Shown here one piece after another: positions 43,960-55,256 of a stretch of DNA of 64,000 nt. Position numbers and translations under genes: made by a program. The stretch is from Bretschneidera sinensis. Taxonomy: Eukaryota > Streptophyta > Magnoliopsida > Brassicales > Akaniaceae. Under the pieces are notes generated by a model. The model was not told the origin of the DNA, did not search any database, and saw only the letters and a list, made by a program, of their open reading frames with translations. The DNA is taken from positions 100,466,588 to 100,530,587 of the forward strand of contig CM043702.1 in assembly GCA_023935145.1 (NCBI GenBank), read 5' to 3'. How positions within the stretch are numbered: the stretch's first letter is position 1; each line of letters starts with the position of its first letter.

Positions 43960-45372
43960 TTTTCATTTCGTCCCAAGGTGCCACAGGTCGTGGGGCCCCC
44001 GCAGATGGTCTTGATGATTTTGGTCATAGCGGCCTCCGAGTTTCTTTGGTTGGGCCCTCCATGGTTCGGCCCATGGCTTCTCCGGGAGGTCCTGTTTGTC
44101 CCATTTAGATTGGACGAGCACTTGGAACTTCTTTGAGATTGTTCCGACACCTTCTTCTATCAGGGCCTGGTGAACTCTTTCAACTGCCCCCTGTTGATAA
44201 GGGCTTTTATTTGCTGTTTCAAGACTAGGCAGTCCTGTGTCGTGCCCGTGGTTCCTATGGAATCGGCACCACTTGCTTTGATCCTTATAGAGGCGCAACG
44301 ATCTCGGAGGCCACTACAGGATTGCCTTGTCTTGGATTTGCATTAAGACATTGGTCCTAGATGCAGTAAGGCGAGTAAAACTCTTGAAGTGTCCGAGAGC
44401 CCTGTAGCTGCCTTCGCGGAAAGGTTGTTTGATGGGTTAGTGGCAGGGGCTAACAGAGCCTCTCCTCTTTTTCTCTGCATCCCCTTCCTGTTCTCTCCGA
44501 AAGGCCTGGTCATCTTCTGCCAGCATGTATTTCTCAGCTTAGGCCAAGATCTCATTTATATCGCTGGGTGGTCACCTGGTGAGGTTGGAGCTGAAGATTC
44601 CAGATCTCAACCCATTTTTGAATGCTAATATCTGGATATTGGGGTCGAGGTCGGGGATTTCCCAAGCAGTGGCATTAAACCTCGAGATGTAGGCTCGGAG
44701 TCGTTCTCCCCTTAGTTGGATGATGTTGAATAGGGACTCTGAAGTGTTCTTGGGTCTTTTGTTGCTAAGAAAATAAGACGCAAAGGTGTAGCTCAGTTCC
44801 TTAAACGTGCTAATGCTTTCTGGTTTTAAACAAGAGTACCACGTTCCGGCCGCCTTCTCGTGCGTCATAGGGAATGCTCGGCACATTACAGGATTGGAGT
44901 GCCGGTGCAGCGTCATTGTGGTCTTATAATGTTGGAGGTGATCCAAGGGGTCTATAGAACCATCGTAAGGTTTAATCTGGAGCATTCATAAGTTCAGCGG
45001 GAACGGGGCTTCGAGGACATCTTGAGTGAAGGGCGGGTCTTGAACATTGAGTTCGTCCAAAATACCATGGTTTTGACTTTTTAGTATTTCATTGATTCTT
45101 TCCTCCGTTTCTTCTATCCGTCTGTCAAGGTCGAGGCTGCTCATGGAGAAGGGGCTCCCTTTAAATTTGACGGTCCGAGGCGGCGAGGAGTCTACCGTGG
45201 AATAGTTGTCGATGGGGAGTCCGTAGCTAGCTGAACTTGCACACTGAAGATTCTGCTGAGGGGGTGTAGGTGAGGGCCAGTGAGTCCCCTGACAAAACTT
45301 GGCGGCGAGATTGTTTACTAGTCGTGAGAGTTCCACGAAATGTGCTGGGAGCATAGGCATAGTGGGATGCAC
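43960..45372 (-). pseudogene. Element B gag
   Basis: The N-terminal part 45372-44986 (MHPTMPMLPAHFVELSRLVN ... SMSSLDLDRRIEETEERINE) is followed by the Retrotrans_gag core at 44985-44572 (MLQIKPYDGSIDPLDHLQHY, SCLKPESISTFKELSYTFAS, RAYISRFNATAWEIPDLDPN, FKNGLRSGIFSSNLTR). Downstream there is a Tat-type knuckle, WCRFHRNHGHDTG (near 44225-44265). Frameshifts separate the three parts. The core closely matches element G. Confidence 0.88.
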
Positions 45373-45610
45373 TGTAGGGACCTCTTAGAGATCTTGGGGT
45401 TCGATTTCTGTGTAACGAGGGTTTTGGGTCCCTGGAAGTGGCTGTGGGTCATTGCCAAAGGACCTTCATTCTAACACAACAGGGGGTATGGGTATGGGTG
45501 CTGGCCCCAGCCACTTCCTTACCGGTATTCCTGGTGGTATTTTTAGGTGGCATGACAATAAATGAGTTCTTTAGGCTTCTTCGCTTTTATTGTTAGCGAG
45601 AGATGTTGGA

Positions 45611-45630
45611 TTTCCCACAGACGACGCCAA
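45611..45630 (-). other. Element B primer binding site region
   Basis: On the - strand just inside the 5' LTR the sequence reads attggcgtcgtctgtgggaa. Tat-lineage elements have TTGGCGCCGTCTGTGGGAA here; one CpG base is changed. Confidence 0.8.
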
Positions 45631-45632
45631 TC

Positions 45633-46121
45633 TGTTGATGTCAAAAAATGTACTACTGAGTTGGGGGCCTGTTCTTAGGGGAGCCTGCACAAGAAAGACG
45701 AGGTGAGCTAGAGAGTCATCGGAGGAGAGAGGCAGGTGAGGCCTCCAAAGACACTCCGATGCCTTTGTTAGTACAAGATTTTTAGAGGAATAGGGATGCT
45801 GTTACTTTCGATTATCTAAAAATGTGATTGTCTCTGAATCTAGATTTGCATACCTTTGTCCTTTTATAGTATTTTAGAGGTGAGACGACCCACATGCCAG
45901 GGACGGGAAAATCTCGGAGATCCCGTTCCTCTGCAAGTGGGTATGGCTGGGTGTCCAAGAAGGATCGTAATCCCTGGGTTTACACTCATAGGTTTGGAAA
46001 AAGGTGTCCGGGAATAGGGTTCCCTGGCATTTGTGCTTTGCAAGTCTGGGTAGGGGTGTTCGGGGATAGCAGTGGGTCTGTCACTAGCTTGTCTATGTGC
46101 CATCTCTTTATTGGAAGTATG
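45633..46121 (-). repeat. Element B 5' LTR, first part
   Basis: Starts tgttgatgtcaaaa and matches 15294 onward. Cut at 46121 by element F; gtatg (46117-46121) is F's target duplication. Confidence 0.9.
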
Positions 46122-47539
46122 TGTTGTGAGTTTTAAATTACTTGTAAGTGCACAAGTCGTTTGAAATATAGTGTTGTGCAAGTACGAGATCGAATCCATA
46201 GGGAATTGCGTTGTGAAAATATATTTTTATCTAAACTAACACTATTTTAACCTAGTTCGAATTTTGGATTGTATCTTGCAAAGAAAGATAAACTAAACTA
46301 AATTGATTTTAAAACAACTAATAAAAACACTAAGGTTTTCTGAATCAACCCCACCAAAGTAAAGCATATATCTTCATGTTCTATACAAAAATAATATATC
46401 AAATCATTCCATGAATCCACTATTATACAAATCACGGCGAATACCCAAACTAAACCAAAACTATCCAATGTATCCATTTAATTCACAAATCACAATGGAT
46501 ATCCAATCTAATTTGAATGATCCACCGTATCTGGTAGATGAAACACAAGAAATATTCAATTTAACAATTTAAAAACAATCAATCATAAGAGTTTACTTAA
46601 ACAATTGAAATAGAACATTTATACTAAAAATATCATAATTGTACGAACATATCTGATAATATAATGCTAAACAATGGCGAGGCTTCATCTTCAACCTTAG
46701 ATGAAGATTTTCGCCTCACATTATTATGAACATAATTTTCACAATTACAGTGCTAAACATTCAAACTTTAAAACTTAAAATAAATTAAAACTAACAATAC
46801 ATGGATAGAGAGATTTAACTCGCAGCTGTCGTGCGGTGCTTCCTCTCTTGGTAGCAAAGCTTTCGAGATCATCCAGAATGCTAGCAGAAGTCCTCCAGAT
46901 TGCATACTCATTGTTTCAGTGAGGTGGGGCTTTTATAGAGAAACTCACAAGTGCAATTTGTTTCAAATTCGATGTGGGATACTGCCCGAGTGCGCTCGAT
47001 CACAGTCTTCTGCGCTAGAGCGGAGCATGGTGTACTATCTGACCTTTGTCTATTAAAACTGCCATAACTTTCTCTAGAAAAATCATTTTTATGAGCCATA
47101 AAATTCTTCAGAAAATAGACATCCGGATTTTTCCAAGAATATATAGCTCATCTCCGTGTTCTTCCTGAATCATTACTGTTTTAATCCACAAAAATCACTT
47201 CTGTCAGGCTGAAATCACACACAGTCTGACCTTTGCCTACTAAAACTGCCATAACTTTCTCTAAAAAAAATCATATTTATGAGTTGTAAATTCCCCAAAA
47301 AATAGACATCCGGATCTTTCCAAGCATATATGGTTCATCTCCTGGTTCTTCCTGAATCAATACAGTTTAATCCGCAAAAATGACTAATCTGTACGGGCAA
47401 TTCTGACAATTTAGTGAAACTCCTTTCCAAGTGCTTGTAAACTTGTAAAACACGAAAAAGAAACAACTCAAAGTAACAAATTCTTAAGCTAACAAATGTA
47501 AATTAAGGGGCCAAAATATACAATATTTGGCACTCATCA
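46122..47539 (-). repeat. Element F 3' LTR
   Basis: 1418 bp, tgttgtgag to actcatca on +. Contains a 187-bp tandem duplication (47039-47225 and 47226 to about 47400) and the CG-rich motif gcgctcgatcac (46992), a short version of the D array. The polypurine tract aaatgtaagttttggggtat lies just inside on the - strand (47540-47559). Confidence 0.92.
47039..47400 (-). repeat. 187-bp tandem duplication within element F LTRs, homologous to a module of element C LTR
   Basis: Each copy begins on + with ctgacctttg and contains aaactgccataactttctct and catatat(a/g)g(c/t)tcatctcc. The same doublet is in the other LTR at 51600-51786 and 51787 to about 51960. The single copy in element C's LTR (19640-19784, opposite strand on +, same sense relative to the element) shows the module is shared between LTRs of two families. 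Confidence 0.88.
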
Positions 47540-48954
47540 AATACCCCAAAACTTACATTTTGCTAGTCTCTTAGCAAAATAAAATAAAATAAAAACTAAA
47601 TGAAAAACAAAGAACACAAAGATAACTCCATCATTCATGGTATCCGAAAATTTAAGTATACACAAAACCATGATATTCATTCATGAGTAAACTTAAAAAT
47701 ATAACCCATCTTCGCAATGAATAGGAATTTTAAAACCTAATTACTGACAAGAGGCATGCTAAGGCATCACAAGCTTAAATCAGTGTAAAGTGAATTAACA
47801 TATATAAATGAGGCTTCCAAATAACTTTAATGTACAATGTCTCCATGTCTCAAGATTCACAGAATTTCTCATTAGAATGAGCAACGATGGCATAGTTTTA
47901 TTTTCTTTTTTTCTTTTATTATAAGGCTCTGCTATGTTTAGTTCCCTTAAGCCTTCTAATTGACCCATGTAGCAAGTGTTGAGTCAATGACTCCCAAACC
48001 AGATGGTTTTACGGCATTAGGTGTAAAGACACCCCTAATAACTTACTAACTCGAGTAAAAAAGGCTACGAAACTAAACTAGCCTTAATGCTACCAAGCAA
48101 ACTTTCCACCTTTTGACATGAACACTCACTATTTACTGAGGCAAGAGGTCCAGTTACTCAGCAGAAAGTTTCTCAATGATCATTATGAATAAAATTCCCA
48201 CCTTTTGACGTAAACACTCACTGCTTACTGAGGCAAGAGGTCTAGTTACTTAGTGGAAAGTTTATTGATGATCATTAAAATTATAATTTTTTTAATATTT
48301 TTTTATATATGCTTTTCTATGCCTAAGTGTTTATCTAACAAGTCATCCAGTTTCAGTTAAGTCATGGAAACATGAACATTAAAATCACATGTCATACCTC
48401 AAACAATTATGTGCTAATGTGCTCGTGTCAGATTAGATCAAACAGGTGAATTCTTAAATGCCTAAAGTAAGTAACAAAGTTTTAAAACTCTATCATCAAA
48501 TCATGCGTTCATGATTTTAAACTCACCAATGACATCACATCACAGTATTTGTTTAGATCAACCAAAATTTCAAAATAACATGAGCATGTATTTATCTTAT
48601 TCTTCTTTTTGTTAACGAAGAAAAAAAACAACAACAAATTAGGACAAAGTGCGTGTAATGTGTCACCCATACCCCCAAACTTAAATTATACATTGTCCCC
48701 AATGTGTGAATAATATGGAAAGAGTTGACCCGGAAGATGGAGAACTAGCTAGACTGGCATGGCTCATAGCATACCCCCAAACTTGAACTGAAGTACGCAT
48801 TGTTCCTGAAAAATAAAGACTGAAAAACAAAAGAAACACTAGAAATAAACAGTAACAAGAAATATGTAAAATAATAAACAAACAAAAAGGATATGTTGTG
48901 GGGTGTCTCGCACAAGCGCTAAGTTTAATGTCTTCAGCCAGACTCACAAATTAC
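47540..48954 (-). other. Element F 3' non-coding region
   Basis: Alignable with 26722-27979 of element D: the same ctgaggcaagaggtccagttact blocks, here in two copies (about 48110-48180 and 48205-48270), and the same polypurine-like runs (cccccaaacttaaat near 48670 and cccccaaacttgaac near 48775 on +). No gene is visible. Confidence 0.75.
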
Positions 48955-49640
48955 ACAGGGGCCTGGCGATCTTGCTGAAATCTTAGAGAAATCGCTTGTA
49001 GAATCCAACATTCAACAACTTTATCATTTCAACCCTCACAACCTCTTACATAGCTGGGTTGAGCCTTCTCTGTGGCTCCCTCAATGGCTTGGCATTCTCC
49101 TCCAAATGTATCTTGTGCATCACCATCGAGGGGTTGATCCCCTTGATATCCTCAATAGTCCAGCTGATAGCTTCATTGTGCTCTCTTAAAACATCCAATA
49201 ATTTCTCCTCTTGAGCATCAACCAAATCTGAAGCTATAGTCACAGACAAAGAATCTGCTAGACCTAGGAACTTATACTTAAGATTGTCCAGTAAAGGCTT
49301 AAGTTCCTTCTTGGGGGGTTCAAGTGTTGTGGTCTCCTCTGTCTCACTGCTCTTCTAAGAAGCAGACTCCAAAGTAGCATTTGCTTGCTCAAGCAACTTA
49401 TCTAAATCCAAATCCTCTCTAAACTAAGCAAAGCATGCCTCCAGGGGGTCCTCAATGCTTGATTCACCCACAGTCTCCTCCGTCTTACTGCTCTCCCGAT
49501 GAGCAGACTCCAAGATAGCATTTGCTTGCTCAAGTAGCTTATCCAAATCCAAATCCTCTCTAAACTGAGCAAAGCATGCCTTCACAATGTCCTCAGACTG
49601 CCTTCATTTCTTGGGCGCTTGTAATCTCTCATTGTAAGGC
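48955..49640 (-). pseudogene. Element F protease linker and RT edges
   Basis: The protease C-terminal linker (EPPKKELKPLLDNLKYKFLG) is preceded by a 141-bp in-frame tandem duplication (49334-49474 and from 49475) containing FREDLDLDKLLEQANA. Then come EDIKGINPSMVMHKIHLEEN and REPQRRLNPAM (49249-49046). The RT core is deleted and the sequence resumes at FYKRFL and DFSKIARPLC, the end of RT. It joins the post-integrase region near 48955. Stops are present. Confidence 0.83.
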
Positions 49641-50494
49641 ACTTTAGGTACAAACGACCCAGGAAGATCCTTATTAGTAGGCGTCGCTGTAGATGGCTCA
49701 GCATCTCTATTCTCCTTGTTGCCACTTTCTTACCCTTGCTGTATAGCAGGGTTCTCTTCCACTTAATTGTCCACTTGTCTCCCAGACCTCAATGTGGCAA
49801 TCGATTGCACTTATTCTTGTCTGTGCGTAGGAGTCAATGAATTTCCCACCGCAAACTGTTCCTTTGGGTTGGGCACAGGTTGACTGGGGAACTTTCCCCT
49901 CTCTCCTTCACCCATGTGACTTGCGATTTGATCCATTTGACTCTCTAACTTAGCAATCTCTTGGGTGTTTACTATTTGTGCACTCCTTACTTCACTGATG
50001 TTGTGGCCGGTCATCTTCATAAAATCTTTGAGGGTGTCCTCCAATGACTGTGAAACCGACACTGGCGCTTGAGTGGGAGCTTGGTAAGCGGGTAATGGTG
50101 TTAGATGGGCTGAGCGACCATAACTTGGAACTGGTGGAGGAAATCTGGGATGGTATTGATTGTGAGCATGATGAGGGGCTCCTCCCTGATTCATCAGTTG
50201 GTTCTGCTCCCATGAAAAATTAGGGTGGTTCCACCACCCTGGATTATATGTCTCGGAGTAAGATCTATTTGATTGCTACCGATAGTCATTGAAAGTGTTC
50301 ATTTGTTCCATGGGATATTCGGCAAAAGCCGGCATAGATGGATAGTTCTGTGCTAAATGCATAGAGTTAGCACAAATGGGACAACTATCAACATTAAATG
50401 TATTGGCTGCATTGATGAACTGGTCGGTCATCTTCATGAAATCCTTGATGGTGTCCTTTAAAGACTGTGAAACTAGCGCTGGATTCATCAACAT
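49640..50494 (-). pseudogene. Element F gag, C-terminal part
   Basis: Retains a CPICANSMHLAQN knuckle (last Cys changed to Tyr), then EYPMEQMNTFNDYR, NQGGAPHHAHNQYHPRFPPP, SQSLEDTLKDFMKMTGHNIS, and MDQIASHMGEGERGKFPSQP. The gag core before the knuckle is missing and replaced by a copy of a downstream piece (SQSLKDTIKDFMKMTDQ, 50420-50485), so the same about 60-bp block appears on both sides of the knuckle. It is followed by the RSGRQVDN motif and the linker to the protease. Confidence 0.85.
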
Positions 50495-50660
50495 TTTTTT
50501 TTAAAAAAAAAATTATTTTTTATGGGCAGTTGCAAATAGAAACAAATAAACTAAAATAAAATTGCAAAAAAAAATTAAAACAAAAAAAATGCTAACTAAA
50601 CTAGTAGAAAAATAAAATCAATTCAGAAAAAAATTTAATTTTCACAGACAAAATAATTCC

Positions 50661-52099
50661 CCTGCAACGACGCCAAAAACTTGTTGTGAGTTTTAAATTA
50701 CTCGCAAGCGCACGAATTATTTGCAATATAGTGTTGTGCAAGTGCAATGCTGAATCCACAAGGAATTGCGTTGTGAAAATATATTTTTATCTAAACAAAC
50801 CCTATTTTAACCTAGTTTCAAATTTTGGATTGTATCTTGCAAATAAATATAAACTAAACTAAATTGATTTAAAAACAACTGATAAAAACACTAAGGTTTT
50901 ATGAATCCACCCCACCAAAATAAAGCATATATCTTCATGTTCTATATAAAAATAATCTACCAAATCATTCCATGAATCTACCATTATACAAATCACGGCG
51001 AATACCCAAACTAAACCAAAATCATCTAATGTATCCGTTTAATTCACAAATCACAATGGATATCCAATCTAATTTGAATGATCTACCGTATCCGGCAGAT
51101 GAAACACAAGGAATATCCAATTTAACAATTTAAAAACAATCAATCATAAGAGTTTACTCAAACAATTAAAATAGAACATTTATACTAAAAATATCATAAT
51201 TGTACGAACATATATGAAAATATAATGCTAAACAATGGCGAGGCTTCATCTTCAACCTTAGATGAAGATTTTAGCCACGTATAATTATGAACATAATTTT
51301 CACAATTACAATGCTAAACATTTAAACTTTAAAACTTAAAATAAATTAAAACTAACAATACATGGATAAAGAGATTCCACTCGTAGCTGTCGTGCGACGC
51401 TTCCCCTCTTGGTGGCAAAGCCTTCGAGATCCACCAGAATGCTAGCAGAAGTCCTCCAGATTGCACACTCATTGCTTCAATGAGGTGGGGCTTTTATTAG
51501 GAAAGTCACGAGTGCAATGTGTTTCAAATTCGATGTGGGATACTACCCGAGTGCGCTCGATCACAGTCTTGTGCGCTCAAGCTCAGCATGGTGCACTGCC
51601 TGACCTTTGTTTATTAAAACTGCCATAACTTTCTCTAGAAAAAACATTTTTACGAGCCGTAAAATTCCCCAGAAAATAAACATCAAGATCTTTCCAAGCA
51701 TATATTGCTCATCTCCTTGTTCCTCATGAATCATTACAGTTTTAATCCATAAAAATCACTTCTACCACACTGAAATCACACACAGTCTGACCTTTGTCTA
51801 CTAAAACTACCATAATTTTCTCTAGAAAAATCATATTTATGAGCCGTAAAATTCCACAGAAAATAGACATACGGATCTTTCCAAGCATATATGGCTCATC
51901 TCCTAGTTCTTCCTGAATCAATACAGTTTAATCCGCAAAATTAACTGATCTGTATGGGCAATTCTGGCAATTTAGTGAAACTCCTTTCCAAGTGCTTGTA
52001 AACCTGTAAAACACGAAAAAAAACAACTCAAAGTAACAAATTCCTAAGCTAACAAATGTAAATTAAGGGGACAAAATATGCAATATTTGGCACTCATCC
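50661..52099 (-). repeat. Element F 5' LTR (50682-52099) with degenerate primer site
   Basis: Equal in length to the 3' LTR. On the - strand the primer site (50661-50676) reads tggcgtcgttgcaggg, an altered Asp-tRNA site. 50495-50660 is an AT-rich leader with poly-A/T runs and no gene. Confidence 0.9.
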
Positions 52100-52104
52100 G
52101 TAGG

Positions 52105-52317
52105 AATGTCCACATGTTATCTCTTTATTTAAAGTAGAAATGCCACGTGTCACCTTATTGTTGGTCCAAGGTTGTCCATGTGTCATCTTGCTGTTGGTCC
52201 AGGGTTATCCATGTGTCGCCTTGCCGTTGGTCCAGGGTTGTCCCCACGTCACCTTGCCATTGATTCGAGGTTGTCCACGTGTTAGTTCACTATTGGGTGC
52301 GTGTTTTTGCTGTATTA
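52105..52317 (-). repeat. Element B 5' LTR, second part
   Basis: Resumes after F with aatgtccac and ends tgtatta, where the other LTR ends tgtatca. Holds four 33-bp units (52141-52272) against five in the 3' LTR. The target duplication ggatc follows at 52318-52322. Confidence 0.88.
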
Positions 52318-52322
52318 GGATC

Positions 52323-53124
52323 CCTTTTATATATAGTCCTACAAAACCGAGTAAGAATAGAAATAATTCGAATGAGAAGCAAACTCTTTCTAAAATGCCT
52401 TTTTGGACTAAGTATTTGGTCAGGACTTGACAATCCTGACCCAAAGCCTTGAACAGTCGGTCGGGGTTGCTGGAACTTGACTGAGGTCCTCATCTTCTAC
52501 TCGAAAATCTTCATTTCCTATTTAGTCATTCCTTTACCAAGTCATCAGTGTCACGTATGTCACTGTTTATGTTAATCCTGGCCGATCCTGCATCAGGCTG
52601 TCACCTCTTTACTTTTGTTTAGTCTTTGTTTCTATCCAAAATCCAAACCCAAACATAACCTTTACTTTGGACCATGGTCATTCTTTTGGGTTTTACTAGA
52701 CTTCCTACAACTCGACCGAGAATTTCAAGCTTTGGACGAAGTTTCCATATCCAAGCAAAACCCTTCTGATTCGATCAGGTTTCCAAAGCTTGATCAAAAC
52801 TCCTTTGCTCAGTGGTTCTTTGCGCATCAAAACTTGATCTGGGATAGTATGAACCAAAACCAATGCTTTTGTACAAGTCTAAAAGCGAAAATTAAATCCT
52901 AAAATAATTTCAGTATTATCCTAATTTTTTTCATCGATAGATTCTCAACTAGGAGAAAAGAAAAGAAACTACTGAAAAAGTTTCATTTATGATAAACGTG
53001 ACTATTTTAGCCTGATGCTTGTATATATAAAAAGAGAGTAAAATACTATCTGTTACATACAAAAAAAATGGCTAATAAAAAACTGTAAAATTGATTTTTT
53101 ATGATGATGATCGTAATTGAGATA
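52323..53124. other. Spacer between elements B and G, nothing recognised
   Basis: About 800 bases of moderately AT-rich sequence. A 95-codon frame (52615-52902) has no recognisable motif and I do not call it a gene. The stretch ends with the target duplication of G (aaaag, 53125-53129). Confidence 0.5.
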
Positions 53125-53129
53125 AAAAG

Positions 53130-53600
53130 TGATGTGGCCCAAAACACTCCGGCCCAGTAAACCCTCCGGCCCAGCAGGGCCCAGTAAACCCTCCGGCTCT
53201 CCGGCCCAATAGGGCCCAGTAAACTCTCTGGTCCAGTAGACTCTCCGACCCAATGAAGAACGACCCAACAAACCTACACCTGGGCCCCCTCTACGCACGC
53301 CACCCTACAGCACACCATCCCCTGAGCCTATAATCAATGCCCTCCCACGGGCGGATAGCTATAAATAAGCCAAGGTATGGAATTTATATTCATTCAGACT
53401 TATCTGCTTACACTTGATTTACTTAAGCCCTCGGCCTCTCCCCTAAGCCTTCGTGCTAACTTAAGCTTTAGAGCGCCCTCAGAGGTCTCCCCCTCCCCTC
53501 TTTCCGAGGGCTTTTAGTTCATCCTTGTTACTTGTGTAGGGCCTAGGCCACGTCAGCACCAACCGTTTTTTGGCATCAACAGATTGGCGCTGTCCGTGGG
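53130..53600 (+). repeat. Element G 5' LTR (53130-53581) and primer site
   Basis: 452 bp, tgatgtggccc to ggcatcaaca, with TATAAATA at 53360-53367. The primer site ttggcgctgtccgtggg (53585-53600 region) follows after a short gap, the Tat form with one altered base. Confidence 0.92.
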
Positions 53601-53659
53601 AAACCACAATCTCTCACTTTAACAAAAGTGAAAAAGTACAAAAGAACTCATCTGTTACG

Positions 53660-55020
53660 ATGCCACCTAGAAGCAGTACGAGAATGACCGACAAGGAAGC
53701 CTTAACAGCATGCTCCGCTCCTATTCGTGGCAGTGCCCGCAGCCAACAATCTGGACCCAGGCTCCCTACAATCCAAGAACATGTAACCCCCGGGTCGAGC
53801 AGGCAGCCCCCCGCCAGAGAACAACGCCCTAACCTCTCTAGAACCAACTCTCCTGATTACAAAGAAGCAGTTGCGCATCCTCAGGCCTTTGTGACTCAAG
53901 TACAGTTCCAAGAACTCTCCCGGATGATAGCCAATTTGACAGCCCAAGTCCGAGGCAGAGGCCGGCAACCTCATTTTCTCCTCACCAAGCTCCAGAGCAA
54001 GTGAAGTCATCCCACAGAGACGATCTTGCCTACAATCAACCCCCTACCGAGCCCTCACTGCATAGCAGCCGGTCCAAGGAGAGCTCCTCTTCAAAAAGAA
54101 ACTTCAACTTAGACAGACGGTTCGAAGAAATGGAACAAAAAATAGATTTGGCCTTAAAACATAAGAACCTCAGCATCTTGGATGAGCTTAGCATCCAAGA
54201 TCCTCAATTTACAGAAGCTATCTTCGAGACCTTACTCCTCTTCACTTCAGAATGCCGCAGGTCAGAATGTACGACGGTTCAGGAGACCCCTTAGACCATT
54301 TGCAGCACTACAAGACAACTATGATGCTGCATCGACATCCCGACTCTGTCATGTGTCGTGCCTTCTCCTTGACCCTTGAGAAGACTGCAGGCACTTGGTA
54401 TTCAAGTCTAAGGCCGAGGAGCATTGGCAGTTTCAAAGAACTAAGTTATGTCTTTGCTTCGCACTTCATCAGCAGCAAGGGACCAAAGAAGACCTCAGAA
54501 AGTTTGTTCAACATTATTCAACACTGAGGAGAGAGGCTTCGAGCCTACATATCCAGGTTCAACTCGGCAGCCTGGGAAATCCCCAACCTCGACCCAAACA
54601 TTCAGATGATGGCTTTCAAAAATGGGCTGAGGTCTGGGATCTTCAGCTCCAAGCTCACCAGGCATACCCCCAAGGACATGAACGAGGTCTTAGCCCGAGC
54701 AGAGAAGTACTTGCTAGCGGAGGATGACCAGGCATTCAGGAGAGAAAGGGAAAGAGAAACGGAAAAGAAGAGGAAGGACATCGACCCACATAGGGGGATG
54801 ATTAGAAAAGAGGTATAAACCCCAACCCCAGCTCGACAATTTCACTCCCCTTAATGCATCTAAGACTCATGTACTCATGCAGCTCCAAGATAAGTCGGTT
54901 CTCTAGTGGCCACCTAGGACACAGTCCCTCGGTTGAGATCAAATACAATAGTGCTGTTTCCACCGAAACTACGACCATGATACCGAAGATTATCATACCT
55001 TGAAAGAATAGATCGAGACC
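53660..55020 (+). pseudogene. Element G gag
   Basis: Start chosen at ATG 53660 (MPPRSSTRMTDKEALTACSA), about 60 bases after the primer site. It has a Pro/Ser-rich N-terminus, then QVQFQELSRMIANLTAQV. After a frameshift come KRNFNLDRRFEEMEQKIDLA, then the core 54252-54527 (MYDGSGDPLDHLQHYKTTMM; GSFKELSYVFASHFISSKGP) and another shifted frame 54606-54818 (FKNGLRSGIFSSKLTRHTPK, then charged RERERETEKKRKD). A knuckle FHRNYDHDTEDY near 54950 has lost Gly and the last Cys. Confidence 0.88.
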
Positions 55021-55256
55021 CTTATTAGCCTGGGGCACCTAAAGGAATTTACAAATTCCTAGAGAAGAGAGGCGCCTACTCAGCCAAGAAGAAACTCTGG
55101 ATATCTCCCTCCCCAGGGACAAGATTGGCGAGGCCCTCGGCGAGACACCAGAGCAAGGCAGGAAGAGTCCGGTCAGAAACACCAAGAAGTAACAACTACC
55201 ACCAGGATCATCAAGACAATATATGGATGCCCTGCCGCCGAAGGAAGCTCGAAGCA

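Larger units (their letters stand above)
46122..52099 (-). mobile_element. Element F: non-autonomous Athila-type retrotransposon related to D
   Basis: 5.98 kb, LTRs both 1418 bp (46122-47539, 50682-52099), target duplication gtatg/gtagg (46117-46121, 52100-52104), terminal CA mutated on the right (catcc). It retains the C-terminal part of gag, a protease linker and both edges of RT, but no protease core, RT core, RNase H or integrase. Gag sequence is very close to D. LTR divergence is about 10% in the first 175 bases, so it is old. Confidence 0.93.
15294..52317 (-). mobile_element. Element B: Tat-type Ty3/gypsy retrotransposon with antisense additional ORF, host of C, D, E and F
   Basis: After mentally removing nested C and F, B is about 8.7 kb. 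On the - strand the order is 5' LTR, primer site, gag, protease, integrase (RT and RNase H missing), an additional ORF on the opposite strand, a 48-bp tandem array, polypurine tract and 3' LTR. The target duplication is ggatt (15289-15293) versus ggatc (52318-52322). The 5' LTR is split by F and the additional ORF by C. An antisense additional ORF between pol and the 3' LTR and hypervariable 3' UTR repeats are known traits of the Tat lineage (Retand, Grande, Ogre relatives). The internal deletion makes it non-autonomous. Confidence 0.9.

Noticed and set aside
52140..52430. 96-codon + strand frame with an 11-residue repeat (LVQGCP type)
   Set aside because: It is the 33-bp U3 repeat of element B read in frame; it continues into flanking DNA without any motif.
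52615..52902. 95-codon frame between elements B and G
   Set aside because: No motif, no start or promoter context, ordinary for chance in this composition.
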